A stretch of DNA of 64,000 bases from assembly GCA_947311845.1 (NCBI GenBank), contig CAMZMU010000123.1, forward strand, positions 14,050,484 to 14,114,483, in the 5' to 3' direction. The stretch comes from Poa pratensis. Its lineage: Eukaryota; Streptophyta; Magnoliopsida; Poales; Poaceae. The position numbers were made by a program, and so were the translations under genes. Positions 34,301 through 45,215 of this stretch are shown piece by piece; positions within the stretch are counted from its first letter, which is position 1; the number at the start of each line of letters is the position of its first letter. The notes beneath the pieces are model-generated. The model was not told the DNA's origin. It made no database searches and saw nothing but the letters and a program-made list of their open reading frames with translations.

Positions 34301-36866
34301 AAACACCGTTTTCTTCTTCTTTTTGGTACAAATGGTTATGATCTTGTGCCATCGTTTCTCTCGATATGCTTACTTTTGTTATGTTGCTGGTAGAAAACGT
34401 AGTAAAATTAGGATAGAATCTTTTTTATGTAAGGAGAAAAACAGGAGTGTCTAAACTGATGTTTCCTCGGTTCAAGAAAAAAGAAACTGTTGCCACATCT
34501 GACAACAGTATGCAGTTACTGTACTTGTGCCTTCTGGATCTAAGAGATAATGAGAATCGAGAAGTGATATGTGGTGTTAGAGCATCTCGATATAGCTAGC
34601 CATCTAAAAAGATCCCCCTTTATATCTCTTTTCCATCTCCAGCAGAATAGCTATGTTTCAACCTCCATATTCTGTCTCATATATTATTATATTTTAATAA
34701 TATTTTGTAACTAACTATATTTGTAACAGCAATATTTCTTATGAATATATTATAACGGCCAGATTTCCAACTGCTATATTTTTCATCTATATTCTGGTCC
34801 AGGTTTGCAATTAGTCTATATTTTTGTTCGTCGTTCTTGTCGATCCTCATGTCTTATTCCTTTTTTTCCCTCTAGTAGGTTTAGAAAGCCACAGAAAATT
34901 ATATTCTTGGACACAAACAACCAATATATCAACATCGGTAGTTTTTGGAAGCAAATTTACTCCAATGAATATTAAATTGGAAAGGAAAACATGATATTAT
35001 CACTCTATTATATATTTTTTGAACTTGATTTATCACTATTATGAACAAGCACTGTTGATGACAAAAAGAATACGCAGCTGAGCCCATCAGCCCACATCAC
35101 GCATCTCTCTTGCCTCTCTGAACTCCCCCAGTGCTCATTGCTCTGTCCTCTGCTCCGTGCGATCAAAGCGCATACATAACCCCCCCCCCCCCCCCCCCCC
35201 CCCCCTCCCCGCTCAGTGGTTGCTGCCCTAGGTGACTGTGTCACTGCACTCCACTACGTGTACCCCACCCGAGATGCATTCCCACTGCCGCCCTTTTCGG
35301 CCATCCGTCATCATCCACTGCAATCAACCGTGAGTAGCACCTCATCCACTTCCTCCCTTTGGCCGCTTCGTGTCAACATCTGAGCACCCCCTCATCCACT
35401 AACTCATGTCCGCCTCGCTCCTAATCGGAACATCCTGTCGGCTGCTACCCCTCCCACATGACTCATGTCCGCCAATAGAACCAAAAGTCCTAACAGATGG
35501 AGAAAGCTAGGCAATCCACATGTACTTCGGGATCCTACCTTCGCGGAGAGCTGTAGGGAGGTGAGCCGTCGACCGTTCTGGCTGGATTGGAGCATCTAGA
35601 TGTTGTTGAGTGTATAAGTGGATTGTCTGGCCCTTTCCATCATATCGGTATTTTGGAATAGTGGCGCATGAAGCTTGACATGGTATCTGAGCCAAGGTTT
35701 TGAGTTCGAGTCCTGTGTGGCGCAGTTTTCCTAAAAATTGCTGATGCCCCCTCCGTCCACATACAAGGCCCTTTTCTCTCCATGCGCCTCCATCAGATCG
35801 GTGTTTTGGAATAGTGGTCAGCGCATGAAGCTTGACAGATGTGATGGTTGAGCTCCGAGCGGGGATAGAGGGCCTCTCAGCAGACGCCAAAGGTGGCGTT
35901 TGTCCAGGCCGGGATGGGTGGCATCCAAAGATGGCGGGTAGGATGGTGTTGCTGCTGAAGGAAAGTTTTCCATCTATTGCTACTTTCTTGCATATACCGT
36001 GCACGATAGAGTAGCTGCTGGAGGTGCTCTTGCATTTGCGGCAATCGGCACCCTTCCACGATTTATCTTGCACCTGCCAACCACCGGAGCTTGTTTTTTC
36101 CTTTTTTGAGCCGCTTCTTTTTCCGCATGGCATTGATAGTAAACGAGGCAAAACACCAGTATGAACTTGTTATACAATGGAATGCTAAGTTTTCTTGCTT
36201 TACTCTGGCCTTACGCTGTTATTCTGTTGATGCAGCATACCTCACTGAGTCCTGACGGAAAGCTTGTTGTTATTGTGGGGGACGACCCTGATGGTTTACT
36301 TATTGATGCCAATTCAGGAAAGGTATACCAGCATACGCAAGGGCAGGCATAAAACATCAGATGTTAACCAAACTTTGATAAATATTTCACGTTGAAGTGC
36401 TCATATGATCTGTGTATTTAAGCGGATACACTATTTTTTACTCTGGATGCAGACACTTCATTCCATGAAAGGCCATCATGACTACTCATTTGCATCAGCC
36501 TGGAGCCCTGATGGTCGTACATTTGCTACTGGAAACCAAGACAAGACATGCCGGATTTGGGACGCGAGAAACCTATCTAAAGCGGTCCATGTATTGAAGG
36601 GTAACCTCGGAGCCATTAGATCAATCCGCTTTACTTCAGATGGGCAGTTCCTGTCAATGGCAGAACCAGCAGACTTTGTCCACATCTTCGACGTCAAGAG
36701 CGATTACAACAAAAGACAAGAGCTGGACTTCTTTGGCGAGATATCTGGGATGTGTTTCAGCCCAGACACAGACGCCCTTTTTGTCGGCGTGTGGGATAGA
36801 ACATATGGTAGCCTCCTCCAGTTCCGCCGTCTGTATAACAACTCGTATCTTGACTCGATGCTTTGA
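31315..36866 (+). CDS. WD40-repeat protein, downstream paralog (one frameshift)
   Basis: Coding exons: 31315-31455, 32208-32378, 32461-32546, 33294-33428, 33530-33640, 33974-34065, 34143-34248, 36236-36322, 36453-36866. Exon sizes match the upstream paralog one for one (141, 171/168, 86/87, 135, 111, 92, 106, 87), so the pair arose by tandem duplication with an offset of about 8.6 kb. Seen: acidic N-terminus (MSNYHDDHVEDMEDDYDMDD), WD blades (LRNLIWATSKHDVYLMSHYS, AVHFMASNNDSGVRDYDMER, TGNQDKTCRIWDARNLSKAV) and the full C-terminus NSYLDSML. Exon 3 is one base short in its A run (32477-32480), breaking the frame after EKxTEK; adding that base gives 447 residues. Blade four reads VRDYD where the paralog has VRVYD. 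A 1.45 kb transposon lies in intron 7. Confidence 0.87.
35180..35205. repeat. poly-C tract, 26 bases
   Basis: Uninterrupted run of 26 C, then TCCCC. It lies inside the intron 7 insertion. Confidence 0.95.
35604..35837 (+). mobile_element. SMART-like miniature LTR retrotransposon nested in the intron 7 insertion
   Basis: 234 bases between perfect GATGT duplications (35599-35603 and 35838-35842). The 5' LTR is 77 bases (TGTTGAGTGTATAAGTGG to CATGAAGCTTGACA). It is followed directly by the primer site TGGTATCTGAGCC (initiator tRNA-Met type) and the segment TTCGAGTCCTGT. The 3' LTR (from about 35742, 96 bases) ends with the same CATGAAGCTTGACA. The LTRs share ATCGGTnTTTTGGAATAGTGG. It has no coding capacity, so it must move by proteins from other elements. 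Confidence 0.88.
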
Positions 36867-37716
36867 GGTGAAAGCGGAGCAAGATGTCGGACCTCCTCTC
36901 AGCTGCACTGAATCTTGCAGCGTAAATTAGGTATCCTCCAAATCGGATCTTCAAGTTGACCCAACAATTCAATTAATAAATGTCAGTCTCCTGTTGTATG
37001 TGTATATAAAGAAAAATGTACAGATGCACCTATAGCCTGTGCCGGGGTAGAGCGCATCTCATATAAATGTTGTTAGATTCAAGCCTTCCAGTTAGTTGTA
37101 AGGCCTCTTGGCTCGAGTCAGAGTGATCTGTCCAATCGTTCTGATCAATGGTGCTGTGACATTTGAGTTGACATCCTGTTTCGACTGCGTAATAACCTGT
37201 CAAAACAGGATCTAGTTTGTTTGCATATCAGAATGTTCCGCTTTCCTCTGCTTTGCTGTGATGGTTCAGTACCAGTGGTCGAGAAAATGGGGCCGAAACG
37301 TAGTTCAATTTACCCAGCAAAATGCCCTTTTTTTTGCGAATAGCAAAATGACATTTACCCTCTATATGTGCATTGTTCTCCTGGGGCTATACTAGCGCGG
37401 CCGCTGACAGAATCGACTACTCATGGCGGCGGAAAATGAAAGAGGAGCACGACCCATGGATGGACTGGGACGGTGCCGGCAGCAGTGGCAGATCTCCGCC
37501 CGACGCCCGCGAAGCACCTCCGTTTTACCTGCCCGTCCTGGTTGTTCTGTGCTGCTCGGTCTGCAGGTTGAGTCGTTTGGCTGTTATAAACGATGCTAGC
37601 CGTTTGATTGATTTGGACGGTGGATATAGGGGGGCGTGACTCGCCATAGCAAGGCACTGGATCCCAGTCCGAGTTCACTCTCCAAGTAGCTTCCTGGTGA
37701 AGTCAGCCATCTTCTG
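36867..37716. other. intergenic, no gene seen
   Basis: 3' flank of the WD40 gene and upstream region of the E2 gene. No repeat with clear ends was recognised. Open frames around 37373-37639 lack recognisable motifs. Confidence 0.5.
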
Positions 37717-37724
37717 TATATAAA
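37717..37724 (+). promoter_or_regulatory. TATA box of the E2-like gene
   Basis: TATATAAA, 120 bases upstream of the start codon, in a plausible core promoter context (followed by GCACCGCTTCC). Confidence 0.6.
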
Positions 37725-37843
37725 GCACCGCTTCCTTTGGCCCCGAGCAATGAGCTTCTAGCTAGTTATCTTAGTTCTCTCTAAATAAAAACTACCTCGG
37801 TGTAGATTCCCTTGCACTGAAGCACGGAGGCGGCGATCGGGCG

Positions 37844-38906
37844 ATGGAAGCTGGGAGGGATGTTCTGTCCATCAAGCGGATCGAGAAGGAGCTATCAGCC
37901 CTTTGGGTTGACCCGCCGGCCTTCTGCCGTCCTGGCGCGGCGCCTGTGACGGACCCATACCATTTCGAGGTGGTCATCGACGGCCCCGCCGGCAGCCCCT
38001 ACGCCGGCGGCACGTTCCGCCTCGACGTCTTCCTCCCCAAGGACTACCCGTTCAAGCCCCCAAAGCTCACCTTCAAAACCAAGGTACGTATCAGCAACGA
38101 ATCGATCGAGCTTCATTTCGTTTGCCTCCGCTTCTTTTTGCAAAAAGAGATGGATGGATGGATCGGTGATTGGTTACTTCTCACTTACCAATGAGTCGAT
38201 CGAGCTTCGTTTGCCCCTCTGCTTCTTCCGATCGATCGATTGATCGGCGCCTGATTACTTCTCATTGTGATTTCTTCTTCAACAACGAATCGATCGAGCT
38301 TCATTTGATTTGCCTCCGCTTCTTCTTGCAAAAAGAGATCAATCCATTGATCGATATTTTCAAAAAAAAAAAATCCATTGATCGATGGATTGGATGGATC
38401 GGCGATTGGTTACCTCTCAGTTACCACTGAGTCGATCGAGCTTCGTTTGCTTCTGCTTCTTCCGATCGATCGATTGACCGGCGCCTGATTACATTGTGAT
38501 TTCTTCTTCTTGTTCGTGCCTGGCTGCAGGTGTACCATCCGAACATCGACACGGAGGGGAACATCTACCTGGACATCTTCAACAAGGACAAGTGGAGGCC
38601 GGTGCTGACGATCAGCACGTTCCTTCTCTCCGTCGTTTCCATCCTCTACGAACCGTTGCTCGACCTCCCCGTCCTCCAAGACGTCGCGCGCGAGTACATG
38701 CACCAGCGGCTCTGTTCGAGGAGACGGCCAGGCGTTGGACTCGCAAGCACGCCTCAGCGCCCATCGTCTCCTTCCATGCAGCTGGGGATGAAGGCGACTC
38801 CATGACCGGGAGCAGCACGCCGCACCGTGAGAGCAGTGGGGTACCAAGCCGTCGTTCGAAAAGATACATTCTCAAGAAGCTGTGTGCCTTTGCATCATCT
38901 AATTGA
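37844..38906 (+). CDS. ubiquitin-conjugating enzyme E2-like protein with Tyr at the catalytic Cys position
   Basis: Exons 37844-38083 and 38530-38906. The UBC fold is clear: the N-terminal helix (SIKRIEKELSALWVDPP), FEVVIDGPAGSPYAGGTF, the PKDYPFKPPKLTFKTK strand block, the HPN motif (YHPNIDTEG, residues 83-85) and the WRPVLTISTFLLSVVSIL helix. Active E2s have Cys in GxICLDI; here the text is GNIYLDI, so residue 93 is Tyr (codon TAC at 38566-38568, one change from TGC). UEV-type inactive variants also lack Cys but lose HPN, which is kept here. A one-base contraction at 38708 (GG for GGG) shifts the frame after EYMHQR. With that base restored the C-terminal helix (LFEETARRWTRKHA) and a Ser-rich extension would make 205 residues; as written it ends at 38805. 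Confidence 0.85.
38094..38510. repeat. tandem duplication of about 189 bases within the E2 intron
   Basis: AACGAATCGATCGAGCTTCA at 38095 and 38284 starts two copies that run through TTGCAAAAAGAGAT, GGATGGATCGG, GATTGGTTAC, GAGTCGATCGAGCTTCG and CGGCGCCTGATTAC. The whole intron is essentially two copies of one unit, rich in the palindrome ATCGATCGAT. Confidence 0.85.
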
Positions 38907-41640
38907 CGGGTGTACGCGATGGTTTTTATAGATTCACAGAGACAAATGCGTGTGATAGTTGACAGTATATGCACCCGTGAGCATCGACTCCGTTATGTAT
39001 ATGCATGCCGCATGTCTGATCACCTAGAGAAACTCTTTTCGACCTGATGAGTGCACGCAGCTATATGAGTTGGAATTTGCTGCCATCTGCATGCTTTGAG
39101 AAAATACACGTGCTGCCGTGCTCCTGTTGATTTGCCAGGTATTTACTTCAAGAATTGTCGTTCATCAGTTCTGTTCAACCATCATCTTGGCAATAAGCTC
39201 GGTGGTGAGTGGTGACGCTGACACAAGTGAGCTATTTTCTGCAAGAATGGTGCCAGCTAGAAGATGGTGGACTGATTCGAGATCACCTTCAAGTTTGTTG
39301 CTTGGCCGGCGTACTCACGAGTTACTTCTTCTGGTAATAGTTTGCGGAGAAAAGCTTTGTCATTAGTTATATATGACCCATGACGTTAACTGTCGCGTGC
39401 TCGAAGTCGTGCAAGTCTGCCGTCTCCATGCATGCTCGCTTCTTTACCAAGGTCTCTAGTTCCCCAGTTTGGAACGATGAGGTTTTAGGACTTCCTTTGT
39501 TCTCAAGCAAGATTACATACTTAGCTTTGAGATGTCCTGTGTAGCACTCCACCCAGAGACTCAGAGAAGATGTTCAAATGTGCACTTTAGAGCCCTAACT
39601 TTATTTTTGTATGCACCTCCAATTTAAGAAAAAGGTCCATTACGCGTTTCAGAAAAAAAAAGTCCGAGACAGAAAGTAAACTCAAGAAAAGTGGGCGAGC
39701 ATGTATGTCACACACAATTAAACAAGTAAATGATGACTAGACTAGACAGTCACTGGCTGACAGTGACTACTTGTAACATTTCAGCCATGAGAAGCTAGTA
39801 AAAGATGAATAAGCACATACGAAGGGTTAATTATTGTATATACAACCATTGTAATTTCTCTGTGTTTTCTTACCAGCTCTCCCTTCTCACAGATCAAAAA
39901 TAATAATTTAACAATTTCTAAAGGTATAAAACATGACACTGTATATCTTTCAGCAATGTTATGCTACAACCACTTGTCAAAATGAACTCTATAGCCTGGG
40001 TTCTATTGGTGGAAATTCAGGTAGACCCTTGCTTCATTACAAGAACACTTGGCATATATGTCATTGCAATGAAAACAACATAAAAGAGGGGTTGAGGTAT
40101 TGTTCCTTGGATATCTCGATGTGCTTGAATGCCGACGAGCATGGAAAATTAAAAACACAAAGTTGGATTATATGACGGCCGTGTGAATATACTTGCGAGA
40201 ATTGGACACCGATATTTGTTAACCGGGTTCAGCTAAGACTCTGGAGGAGAAGGATGTAACCCCGTTAAGGGGTGCACTCTCGAACTGGAACGGAACGCGA
40301 TGTCGTACATATGAAGGAGCCATCGACCATGATTTGTTTTTGTCTTTACGACAACTCCTCGCAAACCTCTGTAGAGCCTTAGGTGAGAAGGGTAATCTCA
40401 AAGAAGTTTTAGGCCACACATAAGGCCTGAGAGCTGAAAAGGTCCTTCTCCCTCCCGAGTTCAAGGTAGGTTGCTTTACAAAAAAGCCTTCATTTTTATA
40501 TTTTTAAAGAAAATCTAAAAGAATGTACAAGTGCGTATAAAGTAAAGTATGTGCCACCAAATATTCATCAATTTTTATTTGTAATCATCATGAAAAAATA
40601 CAGAAAATCATTTTTTTAAGAGTCACAATTTTGTGTTCTTTGTGTAGTTTAATATGTAACATATTAATATATCCATTCCAATGAATAAAATATATAATTT
40701 TAGTCAAAAATAAAAGATGCTAATTTTGACAAATATATATTAGAAAATATCAACATCTAGGATATTAAAAAATATCATGAAAATATATTTTTACTGTGAA
40801 CCTATTGGTGTTGGTTTATCGTTAATGTTTAGGTCAAAATTAGAAGGCGTTGACTTTTTACTAAATATATACGTCTTATCCATTTGAACGGAGTGCGTAT
40901 AAGAAACATTTGCAGGTACATGGAACATATATATATCTCGACTAAAAAAATTCATATTGTAACAAAACTTTGAATATCATTTTTGTCTTTCAAAATTTTG
41001 GATTCCTGGGCGCCAAAACAACGTACCTAGGGGTGTCTCTTATAAGCTCTTGTACTTGCTAACCTCAAAGGGGACAATAAAGCAAGGGTTATGTAGTTTT
41101 ATTTAGTCTATACACTCCATGAAAGAGAGGATCTTGATCCATGAGGCATGATGAACCATGGCCTTGATGGGGTCACTTCTTTCCTCTGAGATTCTTTATT
41201 TTTTATCTCGTTTGACATTATTCTCTGACTTCTTTTTATGCTTTAATTTATCATCTCCCGCTATTTTGATCTTTGTATATTATCGTGCATTTTAAACCCC
41301 TTAGTCTCGGGTTAATTTTGTAAAACACACTATATTCTAAAACATTACATAAACTAGAGGATGTACAACATTAATGACATGCTATATATTCTAAAAGTAA
41401 ATGTTTTTAAATGGAGATCTTCGTAACCAGTAAGCGCTAGTGGTAGCATTAGTATACAAATTTATCTGTAGCTATTTCATAGTCCACTAAGGTCAAGTAT
41501 CGAGTGAAAACTCCTACTAGGTGAAAACCTAAAAACTTTTTTCAATTCCGTGGATCGAGAGAAGAAGGCCCAGGTCAAAAGTGGGAAATGCCCGAGCCAA
41601 TTAAACACACTTTTATTGATAACCCCCTCCATTTATCCAT
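38907..41640. other. intergenic, no gene seen
   Basis: 2.7 kb of AT-rich sequence without an open frame of recognisable kind. A minus-strand frame at 39367-39552 could be a small exon remnant but matched nothing I know. No terminal repeats were recognised. Confidence 0.5.
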
Positions 41641-41924
41641 TTGCTTGAAAATCATTCAGTAAAACAAAACACAATCCCTTTAACTCGTCGTCCTCAATCT
41701 GGTGCCCCGATGGAGAATAGCGACAACGAGTCGACGACCTTGTGGCTGCTGCGGCGAACGACCTGGATTGGCTCCATGTGGGGGCAACTTGGAGGTTGGT
41801 GGTTGCCTCACTCGACAACGACCTGGTGGCGGTTCCGACGTTGTCTCCGGCGACCAGGGCGACGCTCGCGCGTAACTGTGACCCGGGACCCGGCGCGCAA
41901 TGGACATCACTTACTAGTTCAATT

Positions 41925-42745
41925 ATTTATATTAAAGTTGTTTACTTCATTCCGACTCATGATCTAAATGTATGATCATGATATCAATTTTTCTCATACA
42001 TCTCAATAAATATAGAACACCGCTAAATTACAACATTTCACTAAACTTAAACCACGATTATTTGACTATTTATGTTTTTATATATTCTAGCACATGCTTT
42101 ATAAAAGAACTTCGGTTAAACATACACAATTCTCCCATATCGCGAAAATTTAATAGAAAAAGTTGTGTTTCTTCATGGATTAGTTTGTGTCACTCTGATG
42201 CGTTAGGTATATGTACGCGTTCCGTCTAATGCGGTAACCGTGAATATCTTGGTAGAAAACTCAAAAGCATACACTTCAAGAAATATCTTGAAAGAGGTTT
42301 TCAAAGTTCATGTCTATCTATCTTTGGTGTAAATAGAAAAAGATGCTCAAGTGTGTGTCTTGTCTAGCAACCTCCGATAATAATTGGCATTGCTTGTTTA
42401 TTAATTGTTTCATCAATCTATCTATCATTCTCTAGATTGATTTAATAAGTTACCATCACATACTTGTATATTTGCACTGCAATAGCATAGTTCAGCTCGT
42501 ATGCAAAAAATGAAAAACAAATCGCACAAGTTTTTGTTTAGTCGACAAATTTAAACGACTTCTAATACAAATAAAAAACAATGAATGACACCCCTCCTAT
42601 TCTCCTACCCCTAGTTAAAACCAACCTATATCATCAAAAGATATATATTCATGATTTCATATCGAAACTATCACGTAAGACGCCACAAAAGCATAATCAT
42701 TCAGCAATTGTTATCAATAGTGCAACCGATTTGAATAAAATTCAT
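41925..42745. repeat. large direct duplication, copy 1 (uninterrupted)
   Basis: Starts at TTCAATTATTTATATTA and shares with copy 2 the blocks GAACACCGCTAAATTACAAC, TTCATGGATTAGTTTGTGTC, ACCGTGAATATCTTGGT, GCAACCTCCG and AACCAACCTATATCATCAAA, ending near TTTGAATAAAATTCA. Offset to copy 2 is about 1281 bases. The GC-rich blocks before each copy (41640-41900 and 42740-43180) are not alike and were not identified. Confidence 0.85.
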
Positions 42746-43195
42746 CCGGCTTGATCTCCACCGACGGCCATTGTCTCCCCAACGTCGACCGCGTACCAGA
42801 TCTTATCTGCAATGCTCCAGCTTTGTCTCCAACTCTGGCCCATCTGCACCACAAGGGTAGTCCGTCGCCGACAAGATCTACAACGCCACCCCCTCTTCTC
42901 ACCTCCGGCGGTGCTCTCCGGTGGTCAGCACCGCCACCGTCAGGACCATTGCCTCCTCCAGAGCAGCACCCACCATTTCTCCCACACGCAAAGCTGTTTG
43001 ACCAGCGAAGGCAGCACTGTCTTCTATACAAGAGGGCCAATGTGGATCGAATTGCATGTCTGGTTCAAACCGGTCGATCTACATCTTTCCCGAATTTCTA
43101 TTGCAAACTCCAGCAACCTTAACCGAATCACCGATCGAGCCGGAACTTGGACGGAGATGGCGAGTCTCATTGCAAAAATGATGTGAGATCACACC

Positions 43196-43878
43196 AATTC
43201 AATTATTTATATTAAACATTTTTACTTGTTTACAACTCATTATGTAAACATATGATCTTAATCTTAATACTTTTATCATAATCTTTAAAAATACCGAACA
43301 CCGCTAAATTACAACATTTCACTAAACTTAAACCATGTTTTTGACTATTTTTTGTTTTTATATATTCTAGAACATGGCTTATAAAAACCTAGGTTAAACA
43401 GACATAATTCTCCCACATCACGAAAATTAAATAGAAAAAAGGTTGTGCGTCTTCATGGATTAGTTTGTGTCACTCAGATGCGTTATGTATATGCATGTGT
43501 TCCGTCTATTACAGCAACCGTGAATATCTTGGTGGAAAGCTCTATCATACGGTATATTTCCCATCAATGTGAAATTACCGGGGGTGAAGTTCATGTGTAT
43601 CTATCTTCGGTGTAATAAATAGGGAAAAAAGCGCTTAAATTGTGTGTTGTCTACCAACCTCCAGTAATAATTGGCACTTCTCGTTTTCAGCAATCTATCT
43701 GTCTACCATGTTTCTAGTTCATTAATTAGTTACTATCGCATGCTTATTTTCTATATTGTCGCTATAATAGGATAGTTCAGCCCAAACCCCTGCTAGTCTC
43801 CTACGTACCCATGCTTAAAACCAACCTATATCATCAAAATATATATATTCACCTTCTTCATACGGAAATATCACGTTA
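43196..43878. repeat. large direct duplication, copy 2 left part (continues at 45153-45215)
   Basis: Homologous to copy 1 up to TATCACGTTA. The homology then resumes at GACGCCAGAAAATCAC (45153) after the transposon. Divergence is moderate with small indels. Confidence 0.85.
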
Positions 43879-45149
43879 GAGCATCTCTAACAGATACCGT
43901 ATTTTAGCATTGGTGCCCTAAAAACCATTTTATAGGGCATGGAAGACCAAAAACGGTTCTCCAACAGATGCTCTAAGACGTGCCCTAAAATAGGGCTGCC
44001 CCAAATCTCCACCAAATATGGGGCAGAGCGGGCCGCGCGGGGACGTGCCCTATCCTTTCATTTCCCACGCGTGCGCAGCCAACTGCCATTTCACCTCCCC
44101 CACCCGATTCCGCCACGCGCAATTCGACCACCCCGCCGCTGCTCCGGCCCATATTCGACCGCTGTCGTCATCGCTCTGGCCCAGATTTGACCGCGCCGCT
44201 TCCCCACCGCCACGCGCGATTCAACCCCACCCGCCGTGTGATTCGACTGCCCTGGCGTCGAGCTCCAGCCCGCCTCCACCTCGCCTCCGTCCCCGCCTTC
44301 ATGTAGCCTTTGACACGCATGGAGCAGCCCCGCGCACGGTAGCAGGACGCCACAGCCGCGCACTACGCCGCCGCCGGTGGCGAGTAGCAGCGGCAACCGC
44401 GGTGTGCGGCTGCGGAACTCGGGCAGGTCCGCCACCGAGATCACCGTCGAGTGCATGCAGATGTGTCTTGGTACTTTCCCGTCGACAGACAAGGCCGCCC
44501 GAGCGTATGACGTCGTGGCGTGGCGGTACGACCGGCCGTGGTCGGAGTTGAACTTCCCCGACACTGAGACCGCTGAGAAAGCCATCTTCATCACGCCGGC
44601 TTTTCATGTGATCTGTCGAGCCACGCGAGGCACACCAAAAGCTCAAGGCCAAGCAGGCGAATGCGGCGGCGATGGAGAAGCTCCGCCGGGAGAGCCCCGA
44701 GCTCGTGATGGCGGAGTACGAGTTCTACGCGAGCCAAGACGCGAAGAAAAAGACGGAGGCCGACCCCTCCATGGCCGCTGGAAACTCGGCTCCAATGATT
44801 AAGCTTGAGGATTCCGACGATGGATCCGGACTAGCGGATTTTGATTCCGACGATGAATCCGGTGTCGATTGGAAGACACCGATGAAGGAATCAGGACTTT
44901 AGATAGTTTGCTCTAGTTTAATTCGTATGCTCTAGACTAATTCGCAAAATGTAGTTTAATTTAAGCATGTTTAAGATCAAATTATGTATGTGTGGTTTGG
45001 TGAAACTATGCAAGATTTCAACGGTTGGAGGGACCGTGCCTTAAAATAGGGCGTCTGGAAAGAAAAAAATTAGGTGACCTAAAACATAAGAGCATGTGCA
45101 TTATAACCAAAACTGGTGCCGTATCATTGGGAATCAGTTAGAGATGCTC
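43879..45149. mobile_element. PIF/Harbinger-type element carrying an AP2-like gene fragment
   Basis: Left end GAGCATCTCTAACAGATACC and right end (complement) GAGCATCTCTAACTGATTCC are terminal inverted repeats. TTA is duplicated on both sides (43876-43878, 45150-45152), the Harbinger target preference. Copy 1 of the surrounding duplication reads TATCACGTAAGACGCC at this point, that is, the empty site. No transposase is present; the 1271-base interior holds AP2-domain coding sequence. Confidence 0.85.
44377..44902 (+). pseudogene. AP2/ERF-like coding sequence inside the Harbinger element (frameshifted)
   Basis: The first frame shows an AP2-type DNA-binding domain: NRGVRLRNSGRSATEITVE, then LGTFPSTDKAARAYDVVAWR and WSELNFPDTETAEKA. 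It has the conserved RGVR start, LGTF(D/E)TAxxAARAYD block and AAWR..R..LNFP end, although the usual WVAEIR region has drifted to ATEITVE. A second frame from about 44640 continues with EAHQKLKAKQANAAAMEKLR and FYASQDAKKKTEADPS, then an acidic Ser/Asp-rich tail (EDSDDGSGLADFDSDDE) and ends at 44902. Grass genomes carry large families of such short AP2 proteins. A frameshift between about 44600 and 44640 separates the two halves. The start is uncertain; ATG at 44377 is used. Confidence 0.65.
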
Positions 45150-45215
45150 TTAGACGCCAGAAAATCACAAACATTCAACGATTCTTATCCCTAGTAAAAC
45201 TGATTTGAATAAAAT

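Larger units (their letters stand above)
34580..36029. mobile_element. Harbinger-like insertion in intron 7 of the second WD40 gene
   Basis: Begins GAGCATCTC after TTA and ends GAGGTGCTC before TTG, so terminal repeats and the three-base duplication are imperfect. The strongest support is the paralog: its intron 7 is 521 bases against 1987 here, and the flanking text (GTGGTGTT then CATTTGCGGCAATCGG) aligns to GTTGGTGC then CATCTGTGGCAATTGG without a gap. Inside are a 26-base poly-C tract and a nested SMART element. No transposase is seen. Confidence 0.6.

Noticed and set aside
39367..39552. C2-domain or kinase exon fragment on the minus strand
   Set aside because: A few residues looked suggestive but no alignable motif could be supported.
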